A stretch of DNA of 64,000 bases from Streptomyces spororaveus (lineage in GTDB: Bacteria; Actinomycetota; Actinomycetes; Streptomycetales; Streptomycetaceae), in contig NZ_BNED01000005.1 in the NCBI RefSeq assembly GCF_016755875.1, positions 1,116,001 to 1,180,000 of the forward strand, given 5' to 3'. The translations under genes were made by a program, and so were the position numbers. Under the pieces are notes generated by a model. The model searched no databases and was not told the DNA's origin. It saw only the letters and a program-made list of their open reading frames with translations. This document shows positions 54,035 through 63,201 of the stretch, one piece after another; the first letter of the stretch is position 1, and the number at the start of each line of letters is the position of its first letter.

Positions 54035-54619
54035 GTGGCCGGGGACCGGATCGAGGCCGCCACAATGGTCATGGCCGCCGCCGCGACCGGAGGCACCGTC
54101 CACCTCGACAACATCACCGCCGCCGACTTCCCCGACGGTCTCACCCGCGCCCTCGCCGAAGCCGGCATCATCCGGGCCGACGATCCGAGCGGTGGTGTGC
54201 GGACGCACCTCTACGGGCAGCTTCAGGCTCTTGAGGCAGCGACCGGCCCGCACCCGGGACTGCCGACCGACACCGCACCGCAGCTGGCCGCGATGCTCAC
54301 CCGAGCCGAGGGCACCTCGTTGATCGGCGAGCGCGTCTACCCCCGTCGTGACACCCACGTTCAGGGGCTGCCTTCCTTCGGCGCCGAAATCACCGCCACC
54401 GGTCCTATCCTCCGCGTCCGCGGGCCGGCCCGGCTCCACGGCGCTGAGGTGGAGGCCGCGGACATCCGTGCGGTGACCGCGCTGCTGATCGCCGCACTCG
54501 CCGCCGACGGCACCTCTACGATCCGAGGGATGTTCCATCTCCGGCGCGGCTACGGCTACCTGCTGCCCAATCTGGCCACGCTGGGAGCCGAGATCACCAC
54601 CATCCCCGGAGGCCCCTGA
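54035..54619 (+). pseudogene. MurA-like enolpyruvyl transferase, N-terminal half missing
   Basis: 194 residues from GTG 54035 cover the second half of the EPSP-synthase fold as in MurA: VAGDRIEAATMVMAAAATGG, GERVYPRRDTHVQGLPSFGA, RVRGPARLHGAEVEAADIRA and LRRGYGYLLPNLATLGAEI. The text upstream (DRGALVHFDEDGLHVSGGD) also belongs to the fold but is cut by a TGA at 54010-54012 region and fades out near 53930. The catalytic Cys loop of the N-terminal half is missing. The stop overlaps the next start (TGATG). Confidence 0.8.
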
Positions 54620-55656
54620 TGCCCGCCCCGTTCACTGCCGATGACACCACCCGCCTCGGGGACACGTTCGCCCAGGTCGTCGCCGACGGCGCGGCCCCCG
54701 GCGGCGTCATCGCCTACGGCACCACCAGCGCCGACCCCCGGTTCCTCATGGCCGGCACGGTAGCCCCGGAGTGCGGCGAGAGCGAACCCGGGCCGGACAC
54801 GCTGTACGACATCGCCTCGCTGACGAAGGTCGTCGCCACCTGGCCTCTGATCGGGCAGGCCCTGGACGCCGGGCTGCTCGACCTCGACGCCCCGATCCGC
54901 GACTTCCTGCCCCCGATGAACAGCGAGACCCCCAGCGGCGAGGCGACCGTCCGCCAGCTGATCGCGCACACCTCCGGGCTGCGCGCCTCCACCCGCCTCG
55001 ACCTCTACCGCGGCGCCGACCTGCCCCTGCACGAACTCCTCTGCCGCGAACCGCTGGAAGACGCCCCCGGCCAGCACCGATACATCAACCGCGGCTACAT
55101 CCTGCTCGGCCTGGCCCTCGCCCACGTCTACGGCCACCCCCTCGAACTGCTCGGCGATGCCCTGTGGAAGACGCTCGGCATGGACTCCACGGTGTACGGA
55201 CCCGTCAGCCGCACCCCGCAGGTCGCCCCGACCGAGCTGCGCATCCCCGGCGCCCCGCGGATCTGGGGAGCCCCGCACGACGACAACGCCAGCCTGCTCG
55301 GCGGCATCGCCGGCCACGCCGGTGTCTTCTCCACCCCCACCGACCTGGCCGTATACGTCAGCAGGCTCCTGACCGCGCACGCGGACGGAGACAAGCACGG
55401 CCTGGGTGAATGGCTGCACGCCAGCCTGGTCCCCCAAGCTCCGATCGAGCCCGGCCTGGACCGCGGGCTGTCCTGGATCCTCGCCGCTGGCGGACGCGTG
55501 GCGTACCACCACGGGTTCACCGGCACGAGCCTCTACCTCGCACCGGACACCGGCCGCTACCTGGTGATCTGCACAAACGCCATCTACGGCGGCAACGCCC
55601 GCGCCAAGATCGCCCCACTGCGGGAACTCGCACTCAAGACCATCTCCGCCACCTGA
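54619..55656 (+). CDS. Serine hydrolase of the class C beta-lactamase/DD-peptidase family
   Basis: 345 aa from ATG 54619, coupled to the MurA-like gene. The active site reads SLTK (SxxK, about residue 73-76), YINRGY (YxN, about 157) and HHGFTG (in place of KTG/HxG, about 298). There is no signal peptide, so unlike periplasmic beta-lactamases or DD-peptidases it should be cytosolic; it may act as an esterase, transacylase or amidase in a biosynthetic pathway. It lies between MurA-like and MurB-like genes, a striking context for this fold. Confidence 0.9.
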   Translation: MPAPFTADDTTRLGDTFAQVVADGAAPGGVIAYGTTSADPRFLMAGTVAPECGESEPGPDTLYDIASLTKVVATWPLIGQALDAGLLDLDAPIRDFLPPMNSETPSGEATVRQLIAHTSGLRASTRLDLYRGADLPLHELLCREPLEDAPGQHRYINRGYILLGLALAHVYGHPLELLGDALWKTLGMDSTVYGPVSRTPQVAPTELRIPGAPRIWGAPHDDNASLLGGIAGHAGVFSTPTDLAVYVSRLLTAHADGDKHGLGEWLHASLVPQAPIEPGLDRGLSWILAAGGRVAYHHGFTGTSLYLAPDTGRYLVICTNAIYGGNARAKIAPLRELALKTISAT

Positions 55657-55672
55657 CGAACGGAGGCACCCT

Positions 55673-56113
55673 ATGGGTGAGCTGCTGGCCGACCACACCA
55701 CCCTCCGCCTCGGCGGACCCGCCGACCGGTTCCTCACCCACACCGACCCCGCCTCCTGGCCCGACCTCGCCCACACCGCAGCCGGCGACGCGGCGCCGTT
55801 CGTGCTCGACGGCGGCAGCAACACCCTCGCCGCTGACACCGGCTATCCCGGGACCGTGATCCGCATGGACACCCGCGGCGTCGCCGTGCGCCCGCTCGGC
55901 GGCGACCTCGTGGAGGTCATCGTCCGGGCGGGAGAGCCGCTCGGCTCGCTCGTCGCCTTCACCGTCGCCGAGGGCCTGTCCGGCATCGAGTACCTCGGCG
56001 GGATCCCGGGTACCACCGGAGCCGCACCGGCGTCACCTCGGACCGCCTCAGCTAGATCTCGCGATCACCGAACCGGCAGCAGTGGCAGCCCATGGCCGAC
56101 AAGTCGCCTCTGA
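55673..56113 (+). pseudogene. MurB-like FAD-dependent reductase, 3' part missing
   Basis: From ATG 55673 (GGAGG-type site upstream) the frame shows the FAD-binding N-terminal domain of UDP-N-acetylenolpyruvoylglucosamine reductase: HTTLRLGGPADRFL, PFVLDGGSNTLAADTGYPGT and EGLSGIEYLGGIPGTTGAAP. The family continues with VQNVGAYG and about 200 further residues; here the text breaks at about 56030 and ends in Ser/Arg-rich nonsense. FAD binding is incomplete and the substrate domain is lost. The truncation coincides with the region of the unrelated leftward gene at 56149. Confidence 0.82.
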
Positions 56114-56148
56114 CAGCACTTTCTGCTAGGTCGGCGCGGGCCGCGGCG

Positions 56149-57183
56149 TCAAGATTCGCGCCCCTCCCGTGCGCCACGGGCTGCGTCGGCGAGGAAATCC
56201 GTGGTGAAGGACAGCAGTGGGCCGGTTTCCCCGTAGGAGGCTTTCCACCATATGAAGGTGACCGGGTCGAGGATCTGGCACACCAGCAGCGCATCCCAGT
56301 CGGCGGCGGCCCGGCATTTCTGCAATTGGTGGGCCTCATGCGGGAAGTCTCCAGTACGCCGCACCCGGCCCACCCACAGCACCACTTCCCGTACGGAATC
56401 GTCGCCGCCTGCATCCAACAGATGCAGCGCGCGCTCAGTGTCGGTCAGGTTGGCCGCGTCGATCATGTCGACCAGGCTGGTCAGGCCCCCGCTGGGCTTG
56501 TTCCCCGGCTTATAGCCCTGTACTTCCAGAATCTCGCGGAGGCGTCTCGCGGAAGTGACGGAGGCGAGGAGGGCATCCTCCAGGGCCTTTTGATCTAGCT
56601 CGACGAGGGGCGTGCCCATGGAGGCGGACATGATTCGGAAGGCTTCGCGGAGGCCGGTGTTCGGCGAACGCGGGGCGGGCTTCGCCTTGGCGGATTCCTG
56701 CACGTCCTTTATGAAGGTGTCGATCTCTGCCTGGCTGATTCCGTGGGAGCGGGCAACGTGGGCGACCATCGCCATCACCGGCTCGTGGGCGAGGGAGAGT
56801 AACGCCTCGATGGACTTACCTGCTTGGTGGTTGATCTTGGGGATCGGAGGCCCGTACTCGCGCCTCTTCAAATTCTCGACGCCTTCGCGGACTGCAACCC
56901 GGATCTCCCGGGTGGCGAAAGGATCCGGATTCATCGCCAGCAGTCTCCACCCCAGCACCGGGCACAGATGGCCGCCCGAGCGGGCTATAGCGCAGACCTT
57001 TGCGGCAGTGACCGCGTTATCGATCTCTTCGGCCGTGGCGTCTACAGGCAGGCGCGGGATGAAGCGCGCCTCGTAGTCCCGAAGAAGGCGCCGGTCGTTG
57101 TAGACGTTCGGACCGCAGCCAGCGTCATTGAGGGCCTGCCGGACGGGACCAAGCGTGGTGGGCGGCTTGTTGTTGCGGCTCAT
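56149..57183 (-). CDS. Hypothetical protein, 344 aa
   Basis: A well-biased gene from ATG 57183. It is soluble and mostly helical. Segments include DAGCGPNVYNDRRLLRDYEA, RSGGHLCPVLGWRLLAMNPD, HEPVMAMVAHVARSHGISQA and SLVDMIDAANLTDTERALHL. I recognise no domain or catalytic motif. It ends about 35 bp from the broken end of the MurB-like gene and may be the cargo of whatever removed the murB 3' part. The A+T fraction seems slightly higher than in its neighbours. Confidence 0.7.
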   Translation of the reverse strand: MSRNNKPPTTLGPVRQALNDAGCGPNVYNDRRLLRDYEARFIPRLPVDATAEEIDNAVTAAKVCAIARSGGHLCPVLGWRLLAMNPDPFATREIRVAVREGVENLKRREYGPPIPKINHQAGKSIEALLSLAHEPVMAMVAHVARSHGISQAEIDTFIKDVQESAKAKPAPRSPNTGLREAFRIMSASMGTPLVELDQKALEDALLASVTSARRLREILEVQGYKPGNKPSGGLTSLVDMIDAANLTDTERALHLLDAGGDDSVREVVLWVGRVRRTGDFPHEAHQLQKCRAAADWDALLVCQILDPVTFIWWKASYGETGPLLSFTTDFLADAARGAREGRES

Positions 57184-57291
57184 GCCCCGACGCTAGGCGC
57201 AGCCGCCGGTGCGGGGTCCAGTTTTCCGCTGATTTTCATTCCGGCATCCGCGGTCCCATGGGTTCCCGACAACGCAGAAGGGAGCACCGGA

Positions 57292-57426
57292 ATGCCGGAG
57301 TACGAGCAGGAGCAGGAGCGCGAGCAGGAGAAGAGCCGCAGCCGGGCCGTGTGGCGGAAGGTCGCGCTGCGGCTGGCAGTGCGGGCGGTGGTGGAGCTGG
57401 TGTTCTGGTACATGCGGGACATGTGA
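57292..57426 (+). CDS. 44-aa membrane peptide
   Basis: ATG 57292 follows AGAAGGGAG. The peptide has a charged N-terminal half made almost only of Glu, Gln, Lys and Arg (EYEQEQEREQEKSRSR), then a hydrophobic helix (LRLAVRAVVELVFWYMRDM). This looks like a type of small amphipathic/inner-membrane peptide; a toxin of a toxin-antitoxin pair or a membrane regulator are options. It is divergent from the 344-aa gene. Not recognised. Confidence 0.5.
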   Translation: MPEYEQEQEREQEKSRSRAVWRKVALRLAVRAVVELVFWYMRDM

Positions 57427-58159
57427 GCCGTCCGTGTGCCGTTGCTGAGATCTGACTAGGACCCCAGCAACATCTGGGGGCGGTGCGGTGCACCATGATG
57501 GCCGCGATGGCCGGCGACACGGACTACTGAACCACGTCGCTGCCCATCGCCGTCCCGTCCGGGTTTCACTCCTTCCAGGGCCCGGTGGCGGGCAAGGCGG
57601 CCATCCGGCTCTGGCGCCCCTCGACCGGGCCAGCAACCCCGAGGCCGCGCCGTTGCATCTGCGCCACGCGATTTCCGCCGCCCACCGCCACCACCATTTT
57701 CAGCTGGACTGGCAGGCAAGTCCCGACCCACCAAGGTTCACCTGGCGCGTACTTCTGCACTGGTTCCAGCTGACGAGAAGTACACGGATGACCAGCGCGC
57801 CAACGCCTACGAGGTCGTCATCACCCGGCATCTCCACGACGCCGAGCCCGTTCACTACCTTGCCCTGAGCGAGGACGACCTACCTGGCCTGAAACGCGAA
57901 CGGCACCACCGGAACCTGAGCACATCCGGCCCCCCCGGCCGGCCTGGTGCGTTACGTTGGGCGCGGCGCAGGACATGCACGCGTCGAGACCGCCGGGTAC
58001 CGCGCCCACGCCGCACCTCCCGGCACAGGGTCGGAGGCTCGCCGGATATGGTCTGGCACCCGGACAAATGTCTGGCGAGGGCCCATGCTGCTTCGCTCTG
58101 CCCAGACACGGACTTCAGGGCGGGACGGCGTGGGGACCCCGCCTTCAGGGGAGTCGGTC
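57427..58159. other. 733-bp stretch with a decayed gene
   Basis: No intact gene. A rightward frame at about 57765-57910 reads DEKYTDDQRANAYEVVITRH then DAEPVHYLALSEDDLPGLKR, clearly protein-like, but its start and upstream part are scattered over other frames. I see nothing in 57930-58150 apart from the ribosome site for 58160. Confidence 0.3.
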
Positions 58160-58999
58160 ATGACCAAACGCGGGAGCAACGACCGCAAAGCCAAGGCGCG
58201 CAGCATCGCTCGGGAACACGGCGTCCGCGTCACCGAAGCGCATTCCCGCCTCCTCCGGGCGAAGAATCGAAGCGAGCCCGCACCGTCTGTGACTGAGGAT
58301 GAACACGCAGGTCGTCATGTCCCCCACGAGCTGCGGATCCACCGTACGGTCGGCGGCGGGCTCACGGAGGTTCTCGACGCGGAGGCTGCCGCTCACGCGG
58401 TTTGGTGGGACCGTACCGGCAGTCTGACTGCCGGCTGCCGATGCGGCTGGGTCAACCCTCACCTTGGGCCGAGCTTCCCGACCGTACCGGCTGGCCGCGG
58501 CCCGGACACACGGGAACAGACGCACTGGCGCTGGTACCACTTGGCAGCCTGGGCCGAGCACGCAGCCGACGCGGAGGAGGAACCACCGTTGGCCGAGTAC
58601 GTCCAGGACCCAAGCATCTCGATCAATAACCTGACCCGCGAGGTCATTTGCGAGCTGCGGCTGCTTCTTCATCATGCCCAGGACGACCGCGAAACCGTAG
58701 CGACCGACTACGCCGCCGTGGAGGCAGTCCTGCGCACCATGCGTATCCGCAACGCCCATACGCGGGCTCAGGGATCCGGCGGAATTACGCCGGTAGGTCC
58801 ACCGGATCACAGGGTGACTGCCTCTCGGGGGATGCCGGCGAGCCTGGAAGTCCTCCTACGTCGTACCGATTCGGGTCACGGCGGTGGCCGCGGGGAGCTC
58901 CTCGCCGTCGAACTCGCGGCGGCGGAGCTCCGCCGCCTGGTGCTGCACGAACCCGAGCTCGCTACCGTCGCGAGCAGCCCGACGGTGTTGGAGTCCTGA
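58160..58999 (+). CDS. Hypothetical protein with N-terminal basic motif
   Basis: 279 aa from ATG 58160 (GGGGAG upstream). The first 35 residues (KAKARSIAREHGVRVTEAHS) form a basic helical motif often seen at the N-terminus of Streptomyces hypothetical proteins. A CRCGW motif near 95 and several Trp/His residues (EQTHWRWYHLAAWAEHAADA) follow, then helices (NLTREVICELRLLLHHAQDD). It could bind metal or nucleic acid. Family not recognised. It leads, with 81 bp, into the reductase gene. Confidence 0.6.
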   Translation: MTKRGSNDRKAKARSIAREHGVRVTEAHSRLLRAKNRSEPAPSVTEDEHAGRHVPHELRIHRTVGGGLTEVLDAEAAAHAVWWDRTGSLTAGCRCGWVNPHLGPSFPTVPAGRGPDTREQTHWRWYHLAAWAEHAADAEEEPPLAEYVQDPSISINNLTREVICELRLLLHHAQDDRETVATDYAAVEAVLRTMRIRNAHTRAQGSGGITPVGPPDHRVTASRGMPASLEVLLRRTDSGHGGGRGELLAVELAAAELRRLVLHEPELATVASSPTVLES

Positions 59000-59080
59000 G
59001 CCCCTGGCGCGCCGCCGGGCAAGCCCAACCCACCTGCGCGGCGGGCCGGAGGACCGTGTGCGGGTCTAGGGTGACACCTC

Positions 59081-59929
59081 GTGACGATTCTGATCGTGGG
59101 TGCCTCCGGGTTCCTCGGGACCGAACTGGTCCGACAAGCCGTCCTGTCCGGGCACACGACAGCCGGGACCTACGCCACCAGACCAGGGACCGTTCCGGAG
59201 GCGACCTGGCACGCTCTGGACCTGCGCGATGCCGACAACATCGAAGCGGTCGTGGCCGAGACCAGGCCCCGCGTCATCATCAACGCATCGAGCGGCGGCG
59301 CGCGCTGGACAGTCACGGCCGAAGGACCGGTCCGTCTGGCCATGGCGGCGGCGAAGACCGGGAGCCGGATGATCCAGGTTTCCTCCGACGCCGTGTTCTC
59401 CGGCTCCGCCGCCGTGCCCTACGACGAGTCGAGTCTGCCCGACCCCGTCACCCCATACGGGGCGGCGAAGGCGGCCGCCGAGACCGGAGTACTCCTCGTT
59501 CATCCGGACGCCGTGGTGGCCCGAACCTCTCTGATCATCGGCGACGGCCAGTCCGAGCACGAACGTGCCGTCCACGGCCTTGTCGCTGGAACCCGCGAAG
59601 GAGTCCTGTTCACCGACGACGTGCGCTGCCCCGTCCACGTGAGCGACCTGGCGGCAGCCCTCTTGGAGCTCGCCACGGCGGACACCACAGGCGTCCATCA
59701 TCTCGGCGGCGCCGAGGCGTTGAGCCGGTACGACCTGGGCTTGCTCATCGCCAGACGCGACGGACTGGATGCCTCCCCGCTCCACAAAGGGCTGCGGGCC
59801 GACAGCACGCTCCCCGGAGGCATCGAGATCCGTCTCGACAGCCGCGCCACGCAGAGGAGACTGCAGTCCACGCTCCGAGGCGCCCGCGAGTTCCTGCCCC
59901 CACGAGGCGAGACCCCGAAGGTCAAATAG
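59081..59929 (+). CDS. RmlD-like dTDP-4-dehydrorhamnose reductase family protein
   Basis: 282 aa from GTG 59081. Extended SDR with the cofactor turn VGASGFLGTELV at about 5-16, strand INASSGGARW, the active-site SSDAVFSG (S/T) and PYGAAKAAAE (YxxxK). C-terminal parts VHVSDLAAALLELA and GGAEALSRYDLG fit the RmlD/UDP-sugar reductase branch, which reduces a 4-keto sugar nucleotide with NADPH. No other dTDP-sugar genes are near, so the substrate is uncertain. It is followed by the phosphotransferase gene with a 33-bp gap, probably one operon. Confidence 0.88.
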   Translation: MTILIVGASGFLGTELVRQAVLSGHTTAGTYATRPGTVPEATWHALDLRDADNIEAVVAETRPRVIINASSGGARWTVTAEGPVRLAMAAAKTGSRMIQVSSDAVFSGSAAVPYDESSLPDPVTPYGAAKAAAETGVLLVHPDAVVARTSLIIGDGQSEHERAVHGLVAGTREGVLFTDDVRCPVHVSDLAAALLELATADTTGVHHLGGAEALSRYDLGLLIARRDGLDASPLHKGLRADSTLPGGIEIRLDSRATQRRLQSTLRGAREFLPPRGETPKVK

Positions 59930-59962
59930 TCCCGGAAACGGAGTCCTACTCGAGGAGGTCTG

Positions 59963-60814
59963 ATGGTCGGTTCAGTGCATGCGGCTGTGGACTTGCGCCA
60001 CGTGCCCGCTGACCCGGTTCTGGTCCGGGTGGAGCAGGGCCTGAACGTACGCCTGCACCGGGACACCTTGGTGCGCAAGCGCCGCTCCCTCGGAGCCCGT
60101 ACAGAGCGGGGGACCTGGGTACGGATCGAGCGCCGTGCCTTCGAGCGGATCGGCCAACAAGGATGGAACGGCACCGAGGCCGCCGCGGTGCTGCTCGGGG
60201 TCGTAATGCCCCGGTGGTACCAGGGCGTGACGTGGCGCGAGGCAGACGAGCCGGTGATGTGGCGGGCCGACGAGCTGGAGCTGGTCACCTCGCAGCCGGT
60301 CGGCACGGGCGCTCGCGTACGTGAGGACCCTGGTCTGCCCGAAGCCTGGTGGGCGGGGCTGAACGGCTCTCTCGATGCCCTGTCCTCGCAGCACACATAC
60401 CGGATCGCGACACCGGACACGGAGCGGATCACGCAGGAGCTCGTCACCGGGAAACTGGGCGAGGTGTTCCCCGCGGTCACGGACACCAGGGTCGGGAAGT
60501 GGGTTCCGGCCCACGGGGATCTGACGTGGGCGAATGTGATGGGGCCCGGGTTCTGCCTCATCGACTGGGAGGACTGGGGCATGGCTCCCCGCGGCCTGGA
60601 CGCCGTAACGCTCTGGGGGAACGCGCTGGCCGTCCCCGGCCTCGCCGCCCGGGTCTACCACGAGCGGCAACGGGATTTGGAGAGCCGGGACGGCAAGCTC
60701 ATGGCCCTGTACTTCCTGTCCAAGATCGTGGGGCCCCATGCCCGCGAGGACGATCCCCTGCTGGTGCCGGCTCGGAGGGAAGCAGCGCGGTTGGCAGCCG
60801 ACCTTCAGACCTGA
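59963..60814 (+). CDS. Aminoglycoside-phosphotransferase-like kinase, copy C
   Basis: 283 aa from ATG 59963 (GAGGAGG upstream). The catalytic loop PAHGDLTWANVM and metal motif LIDWEDWGMAPRG are intact; the N-lobe has RKRRSLGARTERGTWVRIER in place of a normal Gly-rich loop. It is closest to copy A (48500) in the motif region and in length, so the two probably descend from a duplication. Context: downstream of the RmlD-like reductase, which suggests a sugar or sugar nucleotide as substrate. Confidence 0.82.
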   Translation: MVGSVHAAVDLRHVPADPVLVRVEQGLNVRLHRDTLVRKRRSLGARTERGTWVRIERRAFERIGQQGWNGTEAAAVLLGVVMPRWYQGVTWREADEPVMWRADELELVTSQPVGTGARVREDPGLPEAWWAGLNGSLDALSSQHTYRIATPDTERITQELVTGKLGEVFPAVTDTRVGKWVPAHGDLTWANVMGPGFCLIDWEDWGMAPRGLDAVTLWGNALAVPGLAARVYHERQRDLESRDGKLMALYFLSKIVGPHAREDDPLLVPARREAARLAADLQT

Positions 60815-60910
60815 TTCCGTTCCCACAGCCCGCACACGTGCGGATCAGCGCGGCTGTCCGGGCCCCTCTCCCCTGCCTGCTCCGCACGCAGCGACGACTC
60901 CCCGCAGTTC

Positions 60911-61219
60911 CTAGGAGGGTGGCGGCTTGCGGTGACGTCCAGTCGGCTTCGGCAAGGGCCGCCCCGGCACCCCGGGCTCGGGCCCGGGCTGGACGATCCC
61001 GTGAAGTAGACGCTGCGCGGCGGCGTAGTCGTCGACGACCGCCTCGGCAGCCCACTCGTAGCCCGTCCAGCGCATCAGGAACCTCGGTGCCTTCGGATTC
61101 ACATGGGCACCACGACCGGGCGGCCCGTCCATCGGGAGGGCGCGCAGCTCCCCGATCCGGGCCTCCCGCCGGGCGAGGTACCGCTTGGCCCAGTCGTCAA
61201 AGGGTTCGTCTTCACTCAC
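60911..61219 (-). CDS. Small hypothetical protein, 102 aa
   Basis: From ATG 61219 (MSEDEPFDDWAKRYLARREA). Acidic N-terminus, a WTGYEWAAEAVVDDYAAAQR helix, and a Pro/Arg-rich tail. Cytosolic, no known domain. Co-directional with, and 26 bp after, the PLP-enzyme gene, so it is probably the last gene of that operon. Confidence 0.65.
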   Translation of the reverse strand: MSEDEPFDDWAKRYLARREARIGELRALPMDGPPGRGAHVNPKAPRFLMRWTGYEWAAEAVVDDYAAAQRLLHGIVQPGPEPGVPGRPLPKPTGRHRKPPPS

Positions 61220-61245
61220 AGCCGGCAGCTTTCCCCTTGTTGCAT

Positions 61246-62310
61246 CTACTGCAATTCATCCTGGTTCGTCAGGCTACTGAGGTCGGTGTTGGCGCCGCAG
61301 AGGATCACGGCGACCCTTTCGCCGTTGCCGGGCCGGTAGCTGCGGCATGGCACGAAGGGATCGCCGGGCTGCGGCAGGGCGTTCCACCGGGTGTCGTACC
61401 TCGGCTCCGCGAGGAGAGCCGCCAGTCCGGTGGCAGCCGCGTGCTCGACGGCGATACGGCGGTGGTCCCACAGGGCCTGGCGCGCCTTGATGATGTCGCT
61501 GTCCGGCACGAGGACTGAGTGCACGCGGTCCTGCTGGGCGGCGTGCAGGGCCATGCCTGAGGTGCGGCGGGCTCCCAGTGAGTCGGCAGCGATCGAGTCG
61601 ACGGGTACGTCGACAGGCTCGCCGGCTTCGAGTGCGGCGTTCAGCGCCCGGCAGTTCTCCGGTTCCACGGCGACGACCCGTACGCCGTGGTGCTGGGCGG
61701 CGGTGGCCACTCCGGCGAACAGGCCGCCGCCGCCGACCGCGACGACCACGGTGTCCAGGCCGGGAATCTGCTGGCGGATCTCCTCCAGCAGGGTTCCTGC
61801 TCCCGCGGCGATGAGGGGGTGGTCGTAGGCGTGGCTGGCCAGCGCGCCGGTCGCGCCCGCGAAGTTCTCGCATGCGCCGAGGGCCTCGGCGTACTCGGCG
61901 CCCACGAGGCGTACGTCCGCGTTGTACTTGCGCAGCCTGGCGACCTTGACCGGCGGCGCGGTCTCGGGCAGGAACACCGTGGCTCTGACGCCCTGCTGCT
62001 GGGCGGCCCACGCGCAGGCGAGCCCCGCGTTCCCGCCGGAGGCGATGGTCACTCCGGCGTCCGGCAGGGTGCCGGCCTCGCGGTGGGCGGCGAGGAAGTT
62101 CTGCGCGCCGCGGGCCTTGAAACTGCCGGTGTGCTGCATGTGCTCCAGCGCGAGCCACACCTCGCAGGGCTTCTGCGGGCCCTCGTCCAGGGGGTCCGGG
62201 TGGGCGGTGCGGATCGCGCCGGGGTCCACGCGGGAGAGAGCTACGGGCCGGATACGGCCGACGATCCGGTCGGCCGCTGCCTTGATGTCGCCGTACGAGA
62301 GCTGTTGCAT
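61246..62310 (-). CDS. Threonine-dehydratase-like PLP enzyme (fold type II)
   Basis: 354 aa from ATG 62310. PLP-binding Lys in HTGSFKARGAQN (about residue 64), SGGNAGLACAWAA as phosphate/carboxylate loop, and the Gly-rich VGGGGLFAGV (about 190) binding the cofactor phosphate. There is no C-terminal ACT regulatory domain, so it belongs to the catabolic or specialised branch (serine/threonine ammonia-lyase, racemase or beta-replacing enzyme). It is co-directional with the oxygenase gene upstream (24-bp gap), which suggests processing of an amino acid: hydroxylation followed by elimination, or the reverse. Confidence 0.9.
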   Translation of the reverse strand: MQQLSYGDIKAAADRIVGRIRPVALSRVDPGAIRTAHPDPLDEGPQKPCEVWLALEHMQHTGSFKARGAQNFLAAHREAGTLPDAGVTIASGGNAGLACAWAAQQQGVRATVFLPETAPPVKVARLRKYNADVRLVGAEYAEALGACENFAGATGALASHAYDHPLIAAGAGTLLEEIRQQIPGLDTVVVAVGGGGLFAGVATAAQHHGVRVVAVEPENCRALNAALEAGEPVDVPVDSIAADSLGARRTSGMALHAAQQDRVHSVLVPDSDIIKARQALWDHRRIAVEHAAATGLAALLAEPRYDTRWNALPQPGDPFVPCRSYRPGNGERVAVILCGANTDLSSLTNQDELQ

Positions 62311-62334
62311 TTCGCTACTCCTGAAGGGTGAGGG

Positions 62335-63138
62335 CTAGGACCAGGTGATGAGCTGGCCGGTGGTGGTGAGGGCGAGGAAGTAAGCGAGGGCGATCCGGCG
62401 TTGGCCCGGGTTCGCCTGGACCTCGTGGAAATGCGCCGGGTTGAACAGGAGCGCTCCTCCGAGCTGCGGCCGCAGGCTGACCTGCTGGCAGTGCTCGACT
62501 GTCTTGGACCGGTAGCCGTAGGAGTAGCGGTGCTGCTCATCGGCGGGATCCCAGCGGTGGCGCCAGAGCGTGGTGGCGCCGCCCGTCTCGGGGACGGCGG
62601 CCCAGACGTTGAAGGCGAGCTGGGCGACGGTCTCCTGGTCGAAGAGGCGGCAGGGGAACTCGCGCCGTACGTCGTCGTAGTGGAGGAGGGCGCCTTCGTT
62701 GATCTCGCGCAGGGTGCCGGCGAAGACCGGCCGGCCGCCGATGGTGGCGGGAGAGATCGCGCTGCCCCAGGCCGTACCGAGGCGGGCCAGCGATAACGCG
62801 ACCGGATCGGGGCGCAGTCGGGCTCTCTGCCAGGAGACCCGCGCGGCCTCGGCGTCACGCCAGTAACGCTCGGCATCCAGTCCTCCCGCGGCGGTGCGGT
62901 AGTCGTTGAGGGACGGGCCGAACCGGACGATCGGGGTCGGTACGCGCTCCAGGTCGTAGGCGGCGGTGGGCAGCCGCTCCAGGGCGGCCAGGGTGTCGGC
63001 GCAGGTCTGCTCATCGAGGAAGCGCGGGACGGTGACGGCGGCGGCGGTCGCGCCAATGAGGTGGGCCAGGTGTCGCTCGGTGAAGCCGCCTGGGGCGTCC
63101 GTGGGGGTGAACAGGGGGTCCAGCGCCGTGCGGGGCAT
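62335..63138 (-). CDS. Fe(II)/2-oxoglutarate-dependent oxygenase
   Basis: 267 aa from ATG 63138; the frame is open far upstream but that part is antisense to the TetR gene. The double-stranded beta-helix core has LLHYDDVRREFP (HxD, here H-Y-D), GGATTLWRHRWDPADEQHRY, and the distal His with 2-oxoglutarate Arg in HFHEVQANPGQRRIALAYFL. HxD rather than HxA/G means a hydroxylase or desaturase, not a halogenase. It is likely to act on a free amino acid or small peptide, given the PLP enzyme next in the operon. Divergent from a TetR regulator that probably controls it. Confidence 0.88.
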   Translation of the reverse strand: MPRTALDPLFTPTDAPGGFTERHLAHLIGATAAAVTVPRFLDEQTCADTLAALERLPTAAYDLERVPTPIVRFGPSLNDYRTAAGGLDAERYWRDAEAARVSWQRARLRPDPVALSLARLGTAWGSAISPATIGGRPVFAGTLREINEGALLHYDDVRREFPCRLFDQETVAQLAFNVWAAVPETGGATTLWRHRWDPADEQHRYSYGYRSKTVEHCQQVSLRPQLGGALLFNPAHFHEVQANPGQRRIALAYFLALTTTGQLITWS

Positions 63139-63201
63139 ACCGCCTCCGTAACGAGGGATGAGCCTTCCGTAACCGATACGACGTACCGTACGCTGACCCG
63201 C
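63139..63201. promoter_or_regulatory. 63-bp divergent promoter with candidate TetR operator
   Basis: The gap between the oxygenase and TetR starts contains the palindrome CGTAC-C-GTACG at 63182-63192 and two direct copies of TCCGTAAC (63145-63152 and 63166-63173). One of these is the likely binding site of the TetR protein, which would then repress both directions. Confidence 0.5.
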
